The position numbers and the translations under genes are program-made. Shown here one piece after another: positions 45,955 through 55,721 of a stretch of DNA of 64,000 nucleotides. Under the pieces are notes generated by a model. That model ran no database searches and was not told where the DNA came from. It saw only the letters and a list, made by a program, of their open reading frames with translations. This DNA comes from Pseudobdellovibrionaceae bacterium (GTDB lineage Bacteria; Bdellovibrionota; Bdellovibrionia; Bdellovibrionales; UBA1609). The DNA lies in the NCBI GenBank assembly GCA_018663505.1, contig JABJQG010000061.1:1-64000 (forward strand), written 5' to 3'. Each line of letters begins with the position of its first letter. Within the stretch, counting starts at the first letter, position 1.

Positions 45955-46305
45955 ATGAAAAAAATTATTGTGATACTGATGATGATGAGCTTAGGTCAGC
46001 AAGCAAGAGCTTCGGAGTTTCTATGCCAAGGACTTGGTAAGTATAAACAGGTTGTGCCACAAAAAATAAGTCTAGATAGAAGTAGTGAGGTGAAGGTGCC
46101 TGTTTTACTTACTGAAGACCTAAAGGTGTGGATAGGACTAGACCAGGCCGGAACGGAATCTTCATTTTTTCTGAGTATTTATATTGAAGAAAATAACTAT
46201 AGAGACGAGCGCATTCGAAAAATGGCTAAGGGGTCTGTGAAAGACATTGTGATCTACAGCGAGAATGTCTCGTTTATAATGTGTGCCCCAATCATAAACC
46301 CATAA
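45955..46305 (+). CDS. Small exported protein of unknown function
   Basis: The 116-residue product has a signal peptide ending at ARA-S and two cysteines in the mature part (FLCQG and FIMCAP), probably a disulfide. GGAG precedes the ATG. No family is recognised. It lies 50 bp before the lipoprotein gene in the same direction. Confidence 0.6.
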   Translation: MKKIIVILMMMSLGQQARASEFLCQGLGKYKQVVPQKISLDRSSEVKVPVLLTEDLKVWIGLDQAGTESSFFLSIYIEENNYRDERIRKMAKGSVKDIVIYSENVSFIMCAPIINP

Positions 46306-46355
46306 AATATAAAATAGCGGAATAATATTTGCTCAACTAAACACAGGAGACTAAA

Positions 46356-47999
46356 ATGAAGTTTTTAAATAATAAATATATGCGTATTATCAGTATGTTA
46401 GCTCTTAGCATGAGCCTTGTTCATTGTAATAATAACAAGGGTGCCCAACAAGTTACGCCAAAAGTGGATAAACCAGTGAGATCCACAAGCACTTCTGGTA
46501 CTGATCACAACTATTTAGGTGGGGCTGACCCAGGAGGCGGTGACGCTCTTCTTATTCACCCAACTCCAAAACAAGTGAGTCAACAACTTGAACTTATTGA
46601 AAATAATCTTCCATATGTATTTAACTACATAGAAACTATACTGGTTCTATTTTCTGATATAGCCAAAGAACCAACAAGTAAGTCTGGCGACAGTTTATCT
46701 AGCAAAGAAATACCTAGTTCAGGTGATCAAGGCTATATGCATGCTTTATCTAATGGTAAAAGTCCATTGGCTATTGAGTATAAGAAAATGGGAAGAAAGA
46801 AATTTAAAGCACGTGTAGATAAATTAATAAATACTTTTTTTGCTAAAGACAACCGAGCGAAGTTTTATAAGTTTTTGAATGACTTAGATATTCAGGATGA
46901 TGGCCCATGCAAGGATGAAGATGGAAATGTAAGGGATGGGAGTATTCACTTTTTAAAAGAGAAAAAACAACTTTGTATTAACTCAGAAAGTTTATCACAA
47001 AAGGTATATATAAATAATGTGTATGGGACCACCCAAGGTATGGTTGTTCATGAAATAGTTCATGCATCCTATCCTAAAGAATCCAATGAAGAGTTTGAGG
47101 CCCAGTTTCTTGAGGCAATGACTCAGCATGCTTCTGGGCCAGTGTCGTCAGTTGAAATGTTTAATTTTAAGCAAAGCACCAATAATAAAATTCGTAATCT
47201 TGAAGTCTTGTTGGAAGTGCTTGAAGCTCCAAGTAAAGAAGTGAATATATTATATAATAATATTCAAAAGGACATAGAAAGTTTTAAATTAAATCGAGAT
47301 GAATCAATGCTGGGTGTTGATAAAGAAATGAACAAAACGGAAAAATCTATTGTGGATGTAAAAGCAAGCCTTCAGCAAGATGAAATTAAAAATAACCAAA
47401 AGTTAGTAAAAATATATACGAAATTACTTAATGATCTCGAACAGGCAATTGAAAATCAAAAAAATAGAAAAATTAAATATACAAAAATCTATGAGGAAGC
47501 TATTCATCAAAGCCAGAATCGATTGGTTGACTTAGAGAAATTAATTGACCCAAGTTTAGATCCTCAGACCGCATATGAGCAAGGAATATGTAGTACAATT
47601 AAAGGTATTGCAAATACAAGTTCTTTTACTTTGGGTGCAGGGAATTTTACACATTATGGTGCTACCCCTGAGAAATTGGCTTCAATACTGCCCTACGAAC
47701 AGGGTTTAATCTTTTCAGTTCAAAAAATACAAATTGCCGAGCTGGCACATTATTGTATGGATTTACGTGCAAAAAATTTCGGAAGTAAAACTGAAGTTGC
47801 CTTTTCTGAGTATGTATCTCTAGGCACAGGCGGCCCGTCCTCTGAGATGACGAGGTGGTTTAAGGATATGGATGCAATACCAATTGCTTTAATCCCGCAT
47901 AAAAATAAAGCTAAGCTGGTGGCAGTGTTACAAAGAGTGATTGCTGAAATGAGAGAGGCTCTGAACACTATCATCGACCTTCCTGAAGACGATGAGTAG
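46356..47999 (+). CDS. HExxH-containing lipoprotein
   Basis: The 547-residue product has a signal peptide with LVHC (Cys24) as lipobox. The segment VVHEIVHASYPKE puts a HExxH zinc motif at His232-His236, and Glu residues in the following NEEFEAQFLEAM could be the third ligand. A coiled-coil stretch covers about residues 290-400. It is probably an envelope metallopeptidase, or a protein derived from one. AGGAG precedes the ATG. A TTTGCT motif at 46328 spaced after GG at 46319 hints at a weak sigma-54 site. Confidence 0.65.
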   Translation: MKFLNNKYMRIISMLALSMSLVHCNNNKGAQQVTPKVDKPVRSTSTSGTDHNYLGGADPGGGDALLIHPTPKQVSQQLELIENNLPYVFNYIETILVLFSDIAKEPTSKSGDSLSSKEIPSSGDQGYMHALSNGKSPLAIEYKKMGRKKFKARVDKLINTFFAKDNRAKFYKFLNDLDIQDDGPCKDEDGNVRDGSIHFLKEKKQLCINSESLSQKVYINNVYGTTQGMVVHEIVHASYPKESNEEFEAQFLEAMTQHASGPVSSVEMFNFKQSTNNKIRNLEVLLEVLEAPSKEVNILYNNIQKDIESFKLNRDESMLGVDKEMNKTEKSIVDVKASLQQDEIKNNQKLVKIYTKLLNDLEQAIENQKNRKIKYTKIYEEAIHQSQNRLVDLEKLIDPSLDPQTAYEQGICSTIKGIANTSSFTLGAGNFTHYGATPEKLASILPYEQGLIFSVQKIQIAELAHYCMDLRAKNFGSKTEVAFSEYVSLGTGGPSSEMTRWFKDMDAIPIALIPHKNKAKLVAVLQRVIAEMREALNTIIDLPEDDE

Positions 48000-48016
48000 T
48001 ATGTGATATGATTTTG

Positions 48017-48061
48017 TTCCTCTTAAGTTAGATTTCATTTTGTATTCTGACTTAAGAGGGA
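48017..48061. repeat. Long inverted repeat downstream of the lipoprotein gene
   Basis: CCTCTTAAGT (48019-48028) pairs perfectly with ACTTAAGAGG (48050-48059) across a 21-base loop. A second hairpin, GGACAC/GTGTCC, follows at 48101-48118. Neither has a T-run. Confidence 0.5.
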
Positions 48062-48202
48062 GTCTTAGTTAGTACAGCAAATACAAATGTACAAATGTAC
48101 GGACACACTTTGGTGTCCATTATGCGTTAAAAAAATGTCCTGAAGGAAAGGACTAAGACATTGAATTGAGAGTCTGCCGAGTATTTGGTGTGTAGTTTTG
48201 TA

Positions 48203-48418
48203 TTATAAATTACACTGAGGAAGAGACTCTTGATTTGGTTGCTCATCACACCACTTATCTAAACCTTCAACAGACATGCAAGTGGGGTCGCCAGGAGCAA
48301 CATCTTTACATGCACATTCGGGATCATTTTGACAAATATCCTCAAAAAAAAGGTAACCAAGGCGTAAACTCAGCACAATCCAAAGAGTAATAATAATTAT
48401 TTTTTTCTTCTTATTCAT
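48203..48418 (-). CDS. Small cysteine-rich membrane-anchored or exported peptide
   Basis: The 71-residue product has a Lys-rich start, one hydrophobic segment (IIIITLWIVLSLRLGYLFF) and a short acidic tail with six cysteines. A GGAG sits only 3 bases before the ATG at 48418; an in-frame GTG lies 9 bases upstream. No family is recognised, and it may be a chance frame. Confidence 0.45.
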   Translation of the reverse strand: MNKKKKIIIITLWIVLSLRLGYLFFEDICQNDPECACKDVAPGDPTCMSVEGLDKWCDEQPNQESLPQCNL

Positions 48419-48610
48419 AAGCTCCACATCATTGATAATTGGTATATTGGAACTTTTCTATATTATTGTCAGTTGTTTTTTTTAATTTTACTTTCTGATT
48501 AAAATAATTGGTATTTTGTGTAAAAATTTGGGATTGGTGCTAGAGCGGTGCTTTTTTAGGGTTTGCGGAGAGTAATTTAAAATACTTAAGAGGTATTTAT
48601 CCCCTAGCAA

Positions 48611-49180
48611 TTAATGAAAACTCACTTCCAAGCCAATGGCGGTAAGTATAGAGGAGGCTTCGGGGAAATCCACTTTTGCTCCTTTTAACTTTGTATATTG
48701 CGGGTCAATAAAATAACGAATGGCATCCCTCAAGTCAGCATTTCTTAAATCAGATTGGTTAAAGGATGCATTTTGTAACATAGTGCCTGAAAAAATTGCT
48801 CCAGATAAATTGCAATTAGAAAAATCAACTTCTTTGGCAGAGCAGTTTAGAAAAGAAATTTTTCGTAAATCCAGACCTTGAAAAACGGAATAGTCCATCT
48901 TGCAATGTTCAAAATTTGGATCAGAAATACTTCTGCATGCTGTCCAGTTAACTCCCATCAATCGACATTCTTGAAAAGCAACTTCACGAAAAGTGGTGTT
49001 AACTAAATCCACTTCGCTGAAGCTACATTTAATAAACTGGCATTCAATGAATCGCCATGACCGAAAAGAGAGATCTGAAAAATCAAGCCTGGTAAAAGTA
49101 CACTCTTCTAACTCAGAGATATCAAGATCCCTTAATTCCTCTAAGCTTTCAGATGTAAAATTTTTTCCATGAATGTCCAC
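48611..49180 (-). CDS. Pentapeptide-repeat protein, Qnr/McbG-like
   Basis: The 189-residue product is made of A(D/N)LXX-type pentapeptides, e.g. CTFTRLDFSDLSF, VDFSNCNLSGAIF and ASFNQSDLRNADLRDAI, in two blocks separated by a short break near VNWTACRSISDPNF. It ends with YTKLKGAKVDFPEASSIL and an AIGLEV tail. Such right-handed beta-helices mimic DNA; Qnr and McbG relatives protect gyrase. Function here is inferred from architecture. There is no signal peptide. Confidence 0.8.
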   Translation of the reverse strand: MDIHGKNFTSESLEELRDLDISELEECTFTRLDFSDLSFRSWRFIECQFIKCSFSEVDLVNTTFREVAFQECRLMGVNWTACRSISDPNFEHCKMDYSVFQGLDLRKISFLNCSAKEVDFSNCNLSGAIFSGTMLQNASFNQSDLRNADLRDAIRYFIDPQYTKLKGAKVDFPEASSILTAIGLEVSFH

Positions 49181-49225
49181 AGTTTTCAGCCTTTCGTTTT
49201 AGTTGTGAGATTGCTACCTTTAAAC

Positions 49226-49852
49226 TTAATTCTTAGGAAACACTTCCATGAGTAGTGGGTGAATTTGTTTTTTGATCCAATTTAAAGTACTTCTTTTTAC
49301 TCTTGCATTCACCCATAAGGTGACATGATACTCTTGGTGTAAGTTCAAGTCTGTACCAGAAAAAGTGACGCTCTGAATGCTGCCTTTTTTAAAGTTTTTT
49401 TCACAATGAGCTGCATTTCCAACTTCATCATTTTGTCTTTCTTTGAATGCTTTTTTTTCTGATTTAATTTTTTCTTCCAACGACATTTGTTTGTAAGATA
49501 GGTCAGTATCTGGATCAAACTCCATTTCATCTTCAATAATTATACCATAAATTGAATCTCCTATTTTACTGGCATCACTAAAGATAATGGGGGCATTAAA
49601 TTTATTTTTGGCTTCTAAAACTATTTTTTCGATATTAATTCGTAAGGGTTTTAGTTTTTCCTCGTAGCCATCTCCTTCTTTATTAATATTGGAATAATCA
49701 CCGCCCATAGGTGACATACGTAGTTTACTTGTAACTAGCAAACTGTACCATTTTGTGCCTACGGCACCTGAAGCGCTACCACTCACATGTCCCTCCTTAG
49801 GGTTAATAATTGTTATTATAAAGATTAGACATAAAAGTTTAAATTTATCCAA
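49226..49852 (-). CDS. Exported protein of unknown function
   Basis: The 208-residue product has an N-terminal hydrophobic signal (FKLLCLIFIITIINP) and a charged middle part (KEKIKSEKKAFKERQNDE). One cysteine lies in the mature part (AAHCEKNF). No family is recognised. It is followed on the same strand by the pentapeptide gene 45 bp away, so the two may be co-transcribed. Confidence 0.55.
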   Translation of the reverse strand: MDKFKLLCLIFIITIINPKEGHVSGSASGAVGTKWYSLLVTSKLRMSPMGGDYSNINKEGDGYEEKLKPLRINIEKIVLEAKNKFNAPIIFSDASKIGDSIYGIIIEDEMEFDPDTDLSYKQMSLEEKIKSEKKAFKERQNDEVGNAAHCEKNFKKGSIQSVTFSGTDLNLHQEYHVTLWVNARVKRSTLNWIKKQIHPLLMEVFPKN

Positions 49853-50038
49853 AAATATGATCCTTTGTCACAAATAAGTTTGCACAAAATGTGTGTTAAC
49901 ATATTGCCAAATATTTCTTATTACAACAAGACTAGATAAGTATATCAGTATTTGTTTTCATACTCTGATTTATGGTGAGTTCAGTAGATTATAGGGTATA
50001 GGCAGACGATCTGAATAGTAAGTTTTCAAATAAAATAA

Positions 50039-50902
50039 CTAAACAACACCGACTCGCTTTACCATACCACCGCGAGTGTCTTTTATACTATTCATAATAA
50101 CAAAAGCATTAGGATCGATTTCGTAAACTTCAAATTGTAGTTTTGCAACCTCTAACCGAGTGAGTACGGTAAAAATAATATTATAATTTATAAGACCTTC
50201 GCCATCTTGTGCATAACCACCTTGACCGGCATATGAAGTCGCCCCGCGCTTAAGTTCATGGGTAATCATTTTTCGGATTAAATGACTTTTTTGAGAAATA
50301 ATGGTAACACCTGTGTATTCTTCAATCCCTCGAATAACAAAATCAACAGTTTTGGAAGCTGATAAATAAGTTAAAATAGCATACATCGCTGTTTCAATGG
50401 AAAAGTAATAAGCACCAATAGAAAAAATAAGAAGGTTGAAAATTAGCATTACATCCCCAATGGATAATCCAGTTTTCTTACTTAGGTGAATAGCTAAAAC
50501 CTCTGTACCGTCTATTACGGCACCCCCTCGAATTGCCAATCCAATACCGGCGCCTAGGAAGAACCCCCCAAAAACTGCAATAAGTAATTTATCTGATGTG
50601 ATTAGAGGAAAAGTAATATAGTGAACACAAATGGCTAAGCCGGCAATGGCAAGAATACTTTTTACCACAAATTCTTTTCCAAGATGCTTGAGGCCCAATA
50701 ATAAAAAGGGCAGATTCACAATAATCAGAAGCAATGAAAATGGCCAATGTGTAAGTTCGGTAATGATCAATGAAATACCCGTAACCCCACCATCGATAAA
50801 GCGATTAGGTAATAAAAATCCCTTTAGTCCAAAGGCAGCTGATAAAACGCCAAGGCTTATGACTATGAAATGATAAGGGTGAAATTTAGACTTTGTAGAC
50901 AT
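50039..50902 (-). CDS. YitT-family membrane protein
   Basis: The 287-residue product has five to six hydrophobic helices in the first 200 residues (DUF161 repeats, including GLKGFLLPNRFIDGGVTGIS and GGFFLGAGIGLAIRGGAVID) and a soluble C-terminal DUF2179 domain (IISQKSHLIRKMI...). The family is widespread; transport has been suggested, but the function is not established. Confidence 0.88.
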   Translation of the reverse strand: MSTKSKFHPYHFIVISLGVLSAAFGLKGFLLPNRFIDGGVTGISLIITELTHWPFSLLLIIVNLPFLLLGLKHLGKEFVVKSILAIAGLAICVHYITFPLITSDKLLIAVFGGFFLGAGIGLAIRGGAVIDGTEVLAIHLSKKTGLSIGDVMLIFNLLIFSIGAYYFSIETAMYAILTYLSASKTVDFVIRGIEEYTGVTIISQKSHLIRKMITHELKRGATSYAGQGGYAQDGEGLINYNIIFTVLTRLEVAKLQFEVYEIDPNAFVIMNSIKDTRGGMVKRVGVV

Positions 50903-51240
50903 TAGTAATGTGTCGGAAATAAGCCAAAAAATAAGAAGGGTTTTTAATAAATTCTTTGCTTGTGCAGGAACCCTAGCCCTAAGACTGAGAGATAGTTGCT
51001 AATTTCGATCGATTTAACTCATATTAAATGTATCTATTATCTTACCGCATGGAAAATACAATCAGCGAGGTTTGCTCAAAATGTCAATTTTGCGACATAG
51101 GGTGACACAGTCACGCAAGGTAGAATTAATAGATGATGGGAGCTGATCGGACTTCAGATAGCCATTAAAAATACTAAGACTATAGACTGGAATAAGCTCA
51201 AAATTAACAGAGTTATTTCTGTTTCGCCGATATAATTTCA
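50903..51240. other. Intergenic region
   Basis: No gene is supported. A TATAAT at 51231-51236 lies just before the ATG at 51241, too close to give it a leader. Confidence 0.4.
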
Positions 51241-52041
51241 ATGAAAGACCGCTTAATATATTTTTCTCTTTTAATTTTTTTAGCAGTATCGTTCTCTCCC
51301 GCAATGGGCGCTTTGAATCAGTTTCGTGAACGCCTTGCTTGCTATAGCTATCTTAAGGAATACGGTTTTGAGTCTAGTTCTGAGTTTTACAAATTTAATA
51401 GAATACCTCAAATAGGGGTTGATTACACAGCAGCCATATTTAAAAGGAACCCTGGATACATTGTTATTCTTCCTGGGAAATCACCGCCAAAGTCAAATAA
51501 TAGGGGCTTCTATGTTTTTTTTAATGATGGAATTTATTGGCAAAGCTTTGAGTCAAACCCTGATCCAGATGGGAAAGTATTAGACCGGCGTTATAAAATA
51601 AACATTCCGGGTCTCAAGAATAACATATATGTAAACTACCCAGATTTTATCAATTCTGATGGGTCTGAATATGGAAATATCAATATTGGAATAAACTGGA
51701 AGCCAGTTGATGGCAAAGTCTATGATGAAATTACACCGGGTGAAGCACTCACTTCTGAAACAGAAAGCCTCTTTGCTAAAGATCTTATAATAAGAATCAA
51801 AGATGTCCCTCGAGTCTTCCTGAATCATAAGCGACTAAGAGCTGATCGTATTTCTAGAAATGTTCCAGTGGGAAACTTAAAGAATGAATCAGAATTTATT
51901 AAGGCTCTCAATAAGTGCAAAAAGGGGCTGAGAGAAACCAAAGACCGAGCAATAGTTGATGTGATAAACACAGCAATTTCAAATATAGAAACCAAAAACG
52001 AGCAAAATACAATTGTAAGACCTAATAAGGGCGCCAGCTAA
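51241..52041 (+). CDS. Exported protein of unknown function
   Basis: The 266-residue product has a signal peptide (LIYFSLLIFLAVSFSPAMGA). The mature protein has two cysteines (LACYSY and LNKCKKG) that could pair and a Tyr/Asn-rich middle. No family is recognised. It converges with the three-gene set of small exported proteins. Confidence 0.6.
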   Translation: MKDRLIYFSLLIFLAVSFSPAMGALNQFRERLACYSYLKEYGFESSSEFYKFNRIPQIGVDYTAAIFKRNPGYIVILPGKSPPKSNNRGFYVFFNDGIYWQSFESNPDPDGKVLDRRYKINIPGLKNNIYVNYPDFINSDGSEYGNINIGINWKPVDGKVYDEITPGEALTSETESLFAKDLIIRIKDVPRVFLNHKRLRADRISRNVPVGNLKNESEFIKALNKCKKGLRETKDRAIVDVINTAISNIETKNEQNTIVRPNKGAS

Positions 52042-52142
52042 TTATATTTTTTTTTGAGATCAAGTTTAGGATCTTAGAGATTGTATCTGGATGAGTGTCC
52101 CAATGTTCAATATATGGTGACCAATCTATACTTAGGTTATTA

Positions 52143-52165
52143 CCTAGGGTGACAGTCACCTTAGG
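52143..52165. repeat. Palindrome between convergent genes
   Basis: CCTAGGGTGAC and GTCACCTTAGG flank a single A; the core GGTGACAGTCACC is perfect. It lacks a T-run. Confidence 0.45.
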
Positions 52166-52180
52166 GTACTTCATGGCTTC

Positions 52181-52642
52181 TTATTTTTTATTTCTTAAAG
52201 CCAATTGTCCCAAATACTCTTTATAAAATTTTTGAGAATTAAAACCTTTAGGTCTTTTTGATTTGTTTAGGCTATGTTTTTTATCAATAGTAGGAGGAAA
52301 AAAGTTTAAATTTGTATGAGCATATGAAATAGAAGCATTAATCGTCCACCACGTTTTTTTATTTGGAATTTCAGTGGTTTCGTAGATATAGCTAGTGCAC
52401 TGTTTGTTTTGGCATTTTTTTGTATGTTTATAAATTTGCCCATCATGTTTATTGTCAATTCCATCAACTTTAATAAGGGCTGTGTTTTTACTTTCATCCC
52501 CGAGTCTTAAAATTGTGACCACATAATCTCCGGAAGTATATTGCTGAGGATATTTGCCAATTTCTGGTTGAGTGTTTTTAGTTGCAGCGTTTACATTTGA
52601 AAAAGTAAACGCTGTGATAAGTAAAAGTAAAAAATCTTTCAT
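52181..52642 (-). CDS. Small exported protein, third of a three-gene set
   Basis: The 153-residue product has a signal peptide (LLLLITAFTFSNVNA) and a basic, Lys-rich mature part with a CQNKQC pair. No family is recognised. It lies 19 bp after the preceding gene. Confidence 0.6.
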   Translation of the reverse strand: MKDFLLLLITAFTFSNVNAATKNTQPEIGKYPQQYTSGDYVVTILRLGDESKNTALIKVDGIDNKHDGQIYKHTKKCQNKQCTSYIYETTEIPNKKTWWTINASISYAHTNLNFFPPTIDKKHSLNKSKRPKGFNSQKFYKEYLGQLALRNKK

Positions 52643-52661
52643 TTGAAAATCCTTTTAGTTC

Positions 52662-53303
52662 TTATTTTTTTAAATAGTCTTTACATTTTCCGGCAGTGGC
52701 ACCTTTAAGAGCCTTATGCTGAATCATTCCTTGGCATCCATTGCTCATGCCATTTTTACTGGTATTTATGGCATCTTTAATTGTGGACTTTAGCTCTGAA
52801 AAGCAAGGTCCAAATGCTACTTTCTTAGCAAATTTTGCGCTATCACTTTTTTGGGAAAGGTTCATTGAACTTATTACAGATAGTTTTAGGTCTTCATCTG
52901 AACACTGTTGTTTTGTAGGATTCTTGCTTAAACCCCAGAGAAAGTACTTAATAGCTTTTGTATCTGATACTTTTTTTCTCACAGCCTTAGCAACTCTAAA
53001 TGAAAGTTGGGAATTTTTTTGAGCTTGAGGGTACCGGTCCATAAATCTACGAGTAAAAAACTGTAGTTCATATGAGTGATCTTTCTTAATAAAATCATCA
53101 AGTCCCTTCTCTAGGGCGGTATTTAGAATTTCATTCCACTTTTTATCACGTTTAGCTGGAACAACATCTTCGATATGCTCTAAAAGCTCTTTCCAACTAT
53201 TTGATTTTTGTAAAGCTTCAAGGTCAGTTAGACTGTATTTTTTTTCAGCCATAGCTGTTTGCAAAGCAAAAATTATTAATAATGTGATAGAAATTTTAAA
53301 CAT
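52662..53303 (-). CDS. Small exported protein, second of a three-gene set
   Basis: The 213-residue product has a signal peptide (ITLLIIFALQTAMA) and a mostly helical mature part with four cysteines (QQCSDE, GPCFSE, NGCQGM, GKCKDY). No family is recognised. Spacings of 24 and 19 bp to its neighbours point to one operon. Confidence 0.6.
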   Translation of the reverse strand: MFKISITLLIIFALQTAMAEKKYSLTDLEALQKSNSWKELLEHIEDVVPAKRDKKWNEILNTALEKGLDDFIKKDHSYELQFFTRRFMDRYPQAQKNSQLSFRVAKAVRKKVSDTKAIKYFLWGLSKNPTKQQCSDEDLKLSVISSMNLSQKSDSAKFAKKVAFGPCFSELKSTIKDAINTSKNGMSNGCQGMIQHKALKGATAGKCKDYLKK

Positions 53304-53327
53304 GATTCAACCTTTATTGTTAGTAGA

Positions 53328-53783
53328 TTACCAAACTTTATCTAAGGTTTCTTTGTTTTTCCAAGTGCCCACAGCATCAACATTGAGTTTCACGTGTAAA
53401 GTTTTTCCTTTTACTTCAAATGCAGCTTGGTCATAATCAATTTTTTTCTTTTTACCAGAAAAATTTACTTTTACTATCTTGGCAATTTCAGTTTTTTTAT
53501 TTTTATCTGAACAGGACTCACTCATGTTTTCAAGAATTTTTGCTGCTAAACCACCAACGTGACCCATGTTTTTTGTGTTTTCTTCTTTAATTTTACTTTT
53601 TTCCCATCTGTTCCAATCAATTTTGACGTTTAGTTCTTTATTACCACAGTCTTTTTTAATTATTGTAACGGCTGCATTTACCTTTTTATCGGCTTCATCT
53701 TTTAAAGTTTTTATTGCGGCAGGGCCTGCATATGCAAAGTTAACTGATAGTATTAGTGATGCTGCTAAAATAAATATTTTCAT
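53328..53783 (-). CDS. Small exported protein, first of a three-gene set
   Basis: The 151-residue product has a signal peptide (FILAASLILSVNFAYA) and a Lys-rich mature part with two cysteines (KKDCGNK, SESCSDK). AAGGAGAGA is a strong ribosome site 1-3 bases from its ATG. No family is recognised. Confidence 0.65.
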   Translation of the reverse strand: MKIFILAASLILSVNFAYAGPAAIKTLKDEADKKVNAAVTIIKKDCGNKELNVKIDWNRWEKSKIKEENTKNMGHVGGLAAKILENMSESCSDKNKKTEIAKIVKVNFSGKKKKIDYDQAAFEVKGKTLHVKLNVDAVGTWKNKETLDKVW

Positions 53784-54038
53784 TTCTCTCTCCTTAGATT
53801 AGTTATTATATAATAATGCTATGGGAAAATATAAATGTTGTATAGTGCATATTCTAGAAAAATAGAGCAGTAAATAAATTGCCTTAAATTTCCTCAAATT
53901 CAAATTAGAGTCTAGTAGAGCTAAGGTTTTGATACTGCAATCCAGCATTTTAACTACTTGGGTGGGGACGCTATTACGTCTAGGTATTTTAAATTCACTT
54001 TTAAACTTATACTTTGTCTGAATAAATATTTTTGATTA

Positions 54039-55721
54039 TCAACGTAGTTCACCTTTTATATTATTCTCCCATTCCGTAAATGACCTAAACATTTGGTTTT
54101 TTGAAAGATCAAAAATTTGAGTGCCCACCCTCTCGATGAAGGCAGTGTCATGTGAAACAAAAACCACCGTACCTTCATATTCGCATAATGCTTGCTCAAG
54201 CATTTCTCTAGCCTGTACCTCCAAGTGGTTGGTTGGTTCATCGAGAACCAAAACATTGGCTCCAGACAAAATGGTCTTCGCCAGTGAGGTTTTGACTTTC
54301 TCACCTGGACTTAAATGTTCGATCTTTTGGTTGATAATGCTCGCGTCGAGTCCAAGGCTACCCAATACAGTCCTGGCAATGTGTTCTTCTACTACTTCGG
54401 GCTGCCAAACAGATTGTATAATTGTACTTTTATCTGAAAGATCAACGGTCTCTTGATAAAAGGTATTTACTGCTGCAGAGGCAGCCCACTTAATTTCACC
54501 ATGGTCCAAACTAAGTTCGCTGTGAAGAAGTTTTATCAAAGATGTCTTACCGCACCCATTTTCACCGACAATAGCTAGCCGCTGCCCCCTATCAACATAA
54601 AAGTCCAAATCTGAAAAAATCATTCTGTCGCCATAGTTAAGGCAAAGGTCTTTTGCAGATAGAACAGTCTTACTATTGCAAGGTGAAGACACGGGTAAAA
54701 TGATTTTTCTCTTTTTCTCGATCCAAGGTTTCTTAGCCTCCTCTCGCTCTATCATTAACTGAACTCTTTTCTCTACAGCTTTTGCCGTCCGCATTTTCTT
54801 TGTAGGATCTGCCGATCCAGAACCAGAGCCTTCATCTCGTTTACAAAGACCGCCATTATTTTTTACTGACCGTGTCTTTTTGAAGTTCTCCATTCGATTG
54901 GCATCAACCCTCCTGGTAGAGGCAGCCGAACTGAGTTGCTCCACTTTCTTTTGTTGCAACTCAAACTCTTCAAGGTCAGCTTGGAAATTCTGATCTTTAG
55001 TTTTTTGAAGAAAGCTATAGTTCCCTGAGAAGACTTTGAGACTACCATATTCTAGGTCCCAAATTTCGTTCACACTATCATCAAGAAGTGATCGATCGTG
55101 ACTAACAACAATCAAGGGTAACTTACTTGAGCCAAGAAATGCCTTTAGCCACTGGATTGCAGAGACGTCTAAGTTATTTGTTGGTTCGTCGAGTAAAAGA
55201 ATATCCGGCTCTGTAACCAAGATTCTTAGCAAACCAACCTTGGTCTTTTCACCACCGCTTAGTGTTTGAAGTGGACGTTCAAGAAATGAAGTATCAAGTC
55301 CAACCTCTTTCAGATTTTTCTCTATAGCAACCTCAAAGTCATATCCTCCAGCCTCTTCATATTCCGTAAATACAGTCCAATCTTGGTTGTCTGGTGTATT
55401 TTCAATAAGCGACAACCGCTTTTTTATTTTATAAAGACTGGGATTTGCATTCCACACATAGTCAGATACTGAGAGAGTATCATTATTTGATTGAACCTGT
55501 TTAAGGTAGCCTATTCTTACCTCAGGTGATGACTGTAGATGCCCTGAATTTGGGCGTAACTCTCCCAGAAGGAGTTTGAGAAGAGTTGATTTACCGCTGC
55601 CATTTTTGCCAACAATACCGATGCGTGATCGGCTGTCAATTCTAAACGAAATCCTTAAAAGTAAATCCCGAGTCTGTGATTCGTATTTGAATGTAATTTT
55701 ATTGCCTTTGACCAACAACAT
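54039..55721 (-). CDS. ABC-F ATPase, antibiotic-resistance (ribosome-protection) type
   Basis: The 560-residue protein has two ABC domains and no membrane part. The first has GKNGSGKST at 38-46, LSGGEKTKVGLLRI and LLLDEPTNNLD; the second has GENGCGKTSLIKLL, LSPGEKVKTSLAK and VLDEPTNHLE. The charged linker between them (about 240-330, with a GSGSGS patch) is the part that reaches the ribosomal centre in ABC-F proteins. Resistance members dislodge macrolide, lincosamide, streptogramin or phenicol drugs; housekeeping relatives exist, so resistance is inferred. The long leader with two small ORFs and an attenuator supports an inducible resistance gene. Base use looks less AT-rich than neighbours, hinting at transfer. 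Confidence 0.85.
   Translation of the reverse strand: MLLVKGNKITFKYESQTRDLLLRISFRIDSRSRIGIVGKNGSGKSTLLKLLLGELRPNSGHLQSSPEVRIGYLKQVQSNNDTLSVSDYVWNANPSLYKIKKRLSLIENTPDNQDWTVFTEYEEAGGYDFEVAIEKNLKEVGLDTSFLERPLQTLSGGEKTKVGLLRILVTEPDILLLDEPTNNLDVSAIQWLKAFLGSSKLPLIVVSHDRSLLDDSVNEIWDLEYGSLKVFSGNYSFLQKTKDQNFQADLEEFELQQKKVEQLSSAASTRRVDANRMENFKKTRSVKNNGGLCKRDEGSGSGSADPTKKMRTAKAVEKRVQLMIEREEAKKPWIEKKRKIILPVSSPCNSKTVLSAKDLCLNYGDRMIFSDLDFYVDRGQRLAIVGENGCGKTSLIKLLHSELSLDHGEIKWAASAAVNTFYQETVDLSDKSTIIQSVWQPEVVEEHIARTVLGSLGLDASIINQKIEHLSPGEKVKTSLAKTILSGANVLVLDEPTNHLEVQAREMLEQALCEYEGTVVFVSHDTAFIERVGTQIFDLSKNQMFRSFTEWENNIKGELR

Noticed and set aside
51062-51304. Minus-strand frame overlapping the 51241 gene
   Set aside because: No ribosome site and it conflicts with a signal-peptide gene that has better support.
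54121-54456. Plus-strand frame inside the ABC-F gene
   Set aside because: It overlaps conserved ABC motifs on the other strand and has no ribosome site.
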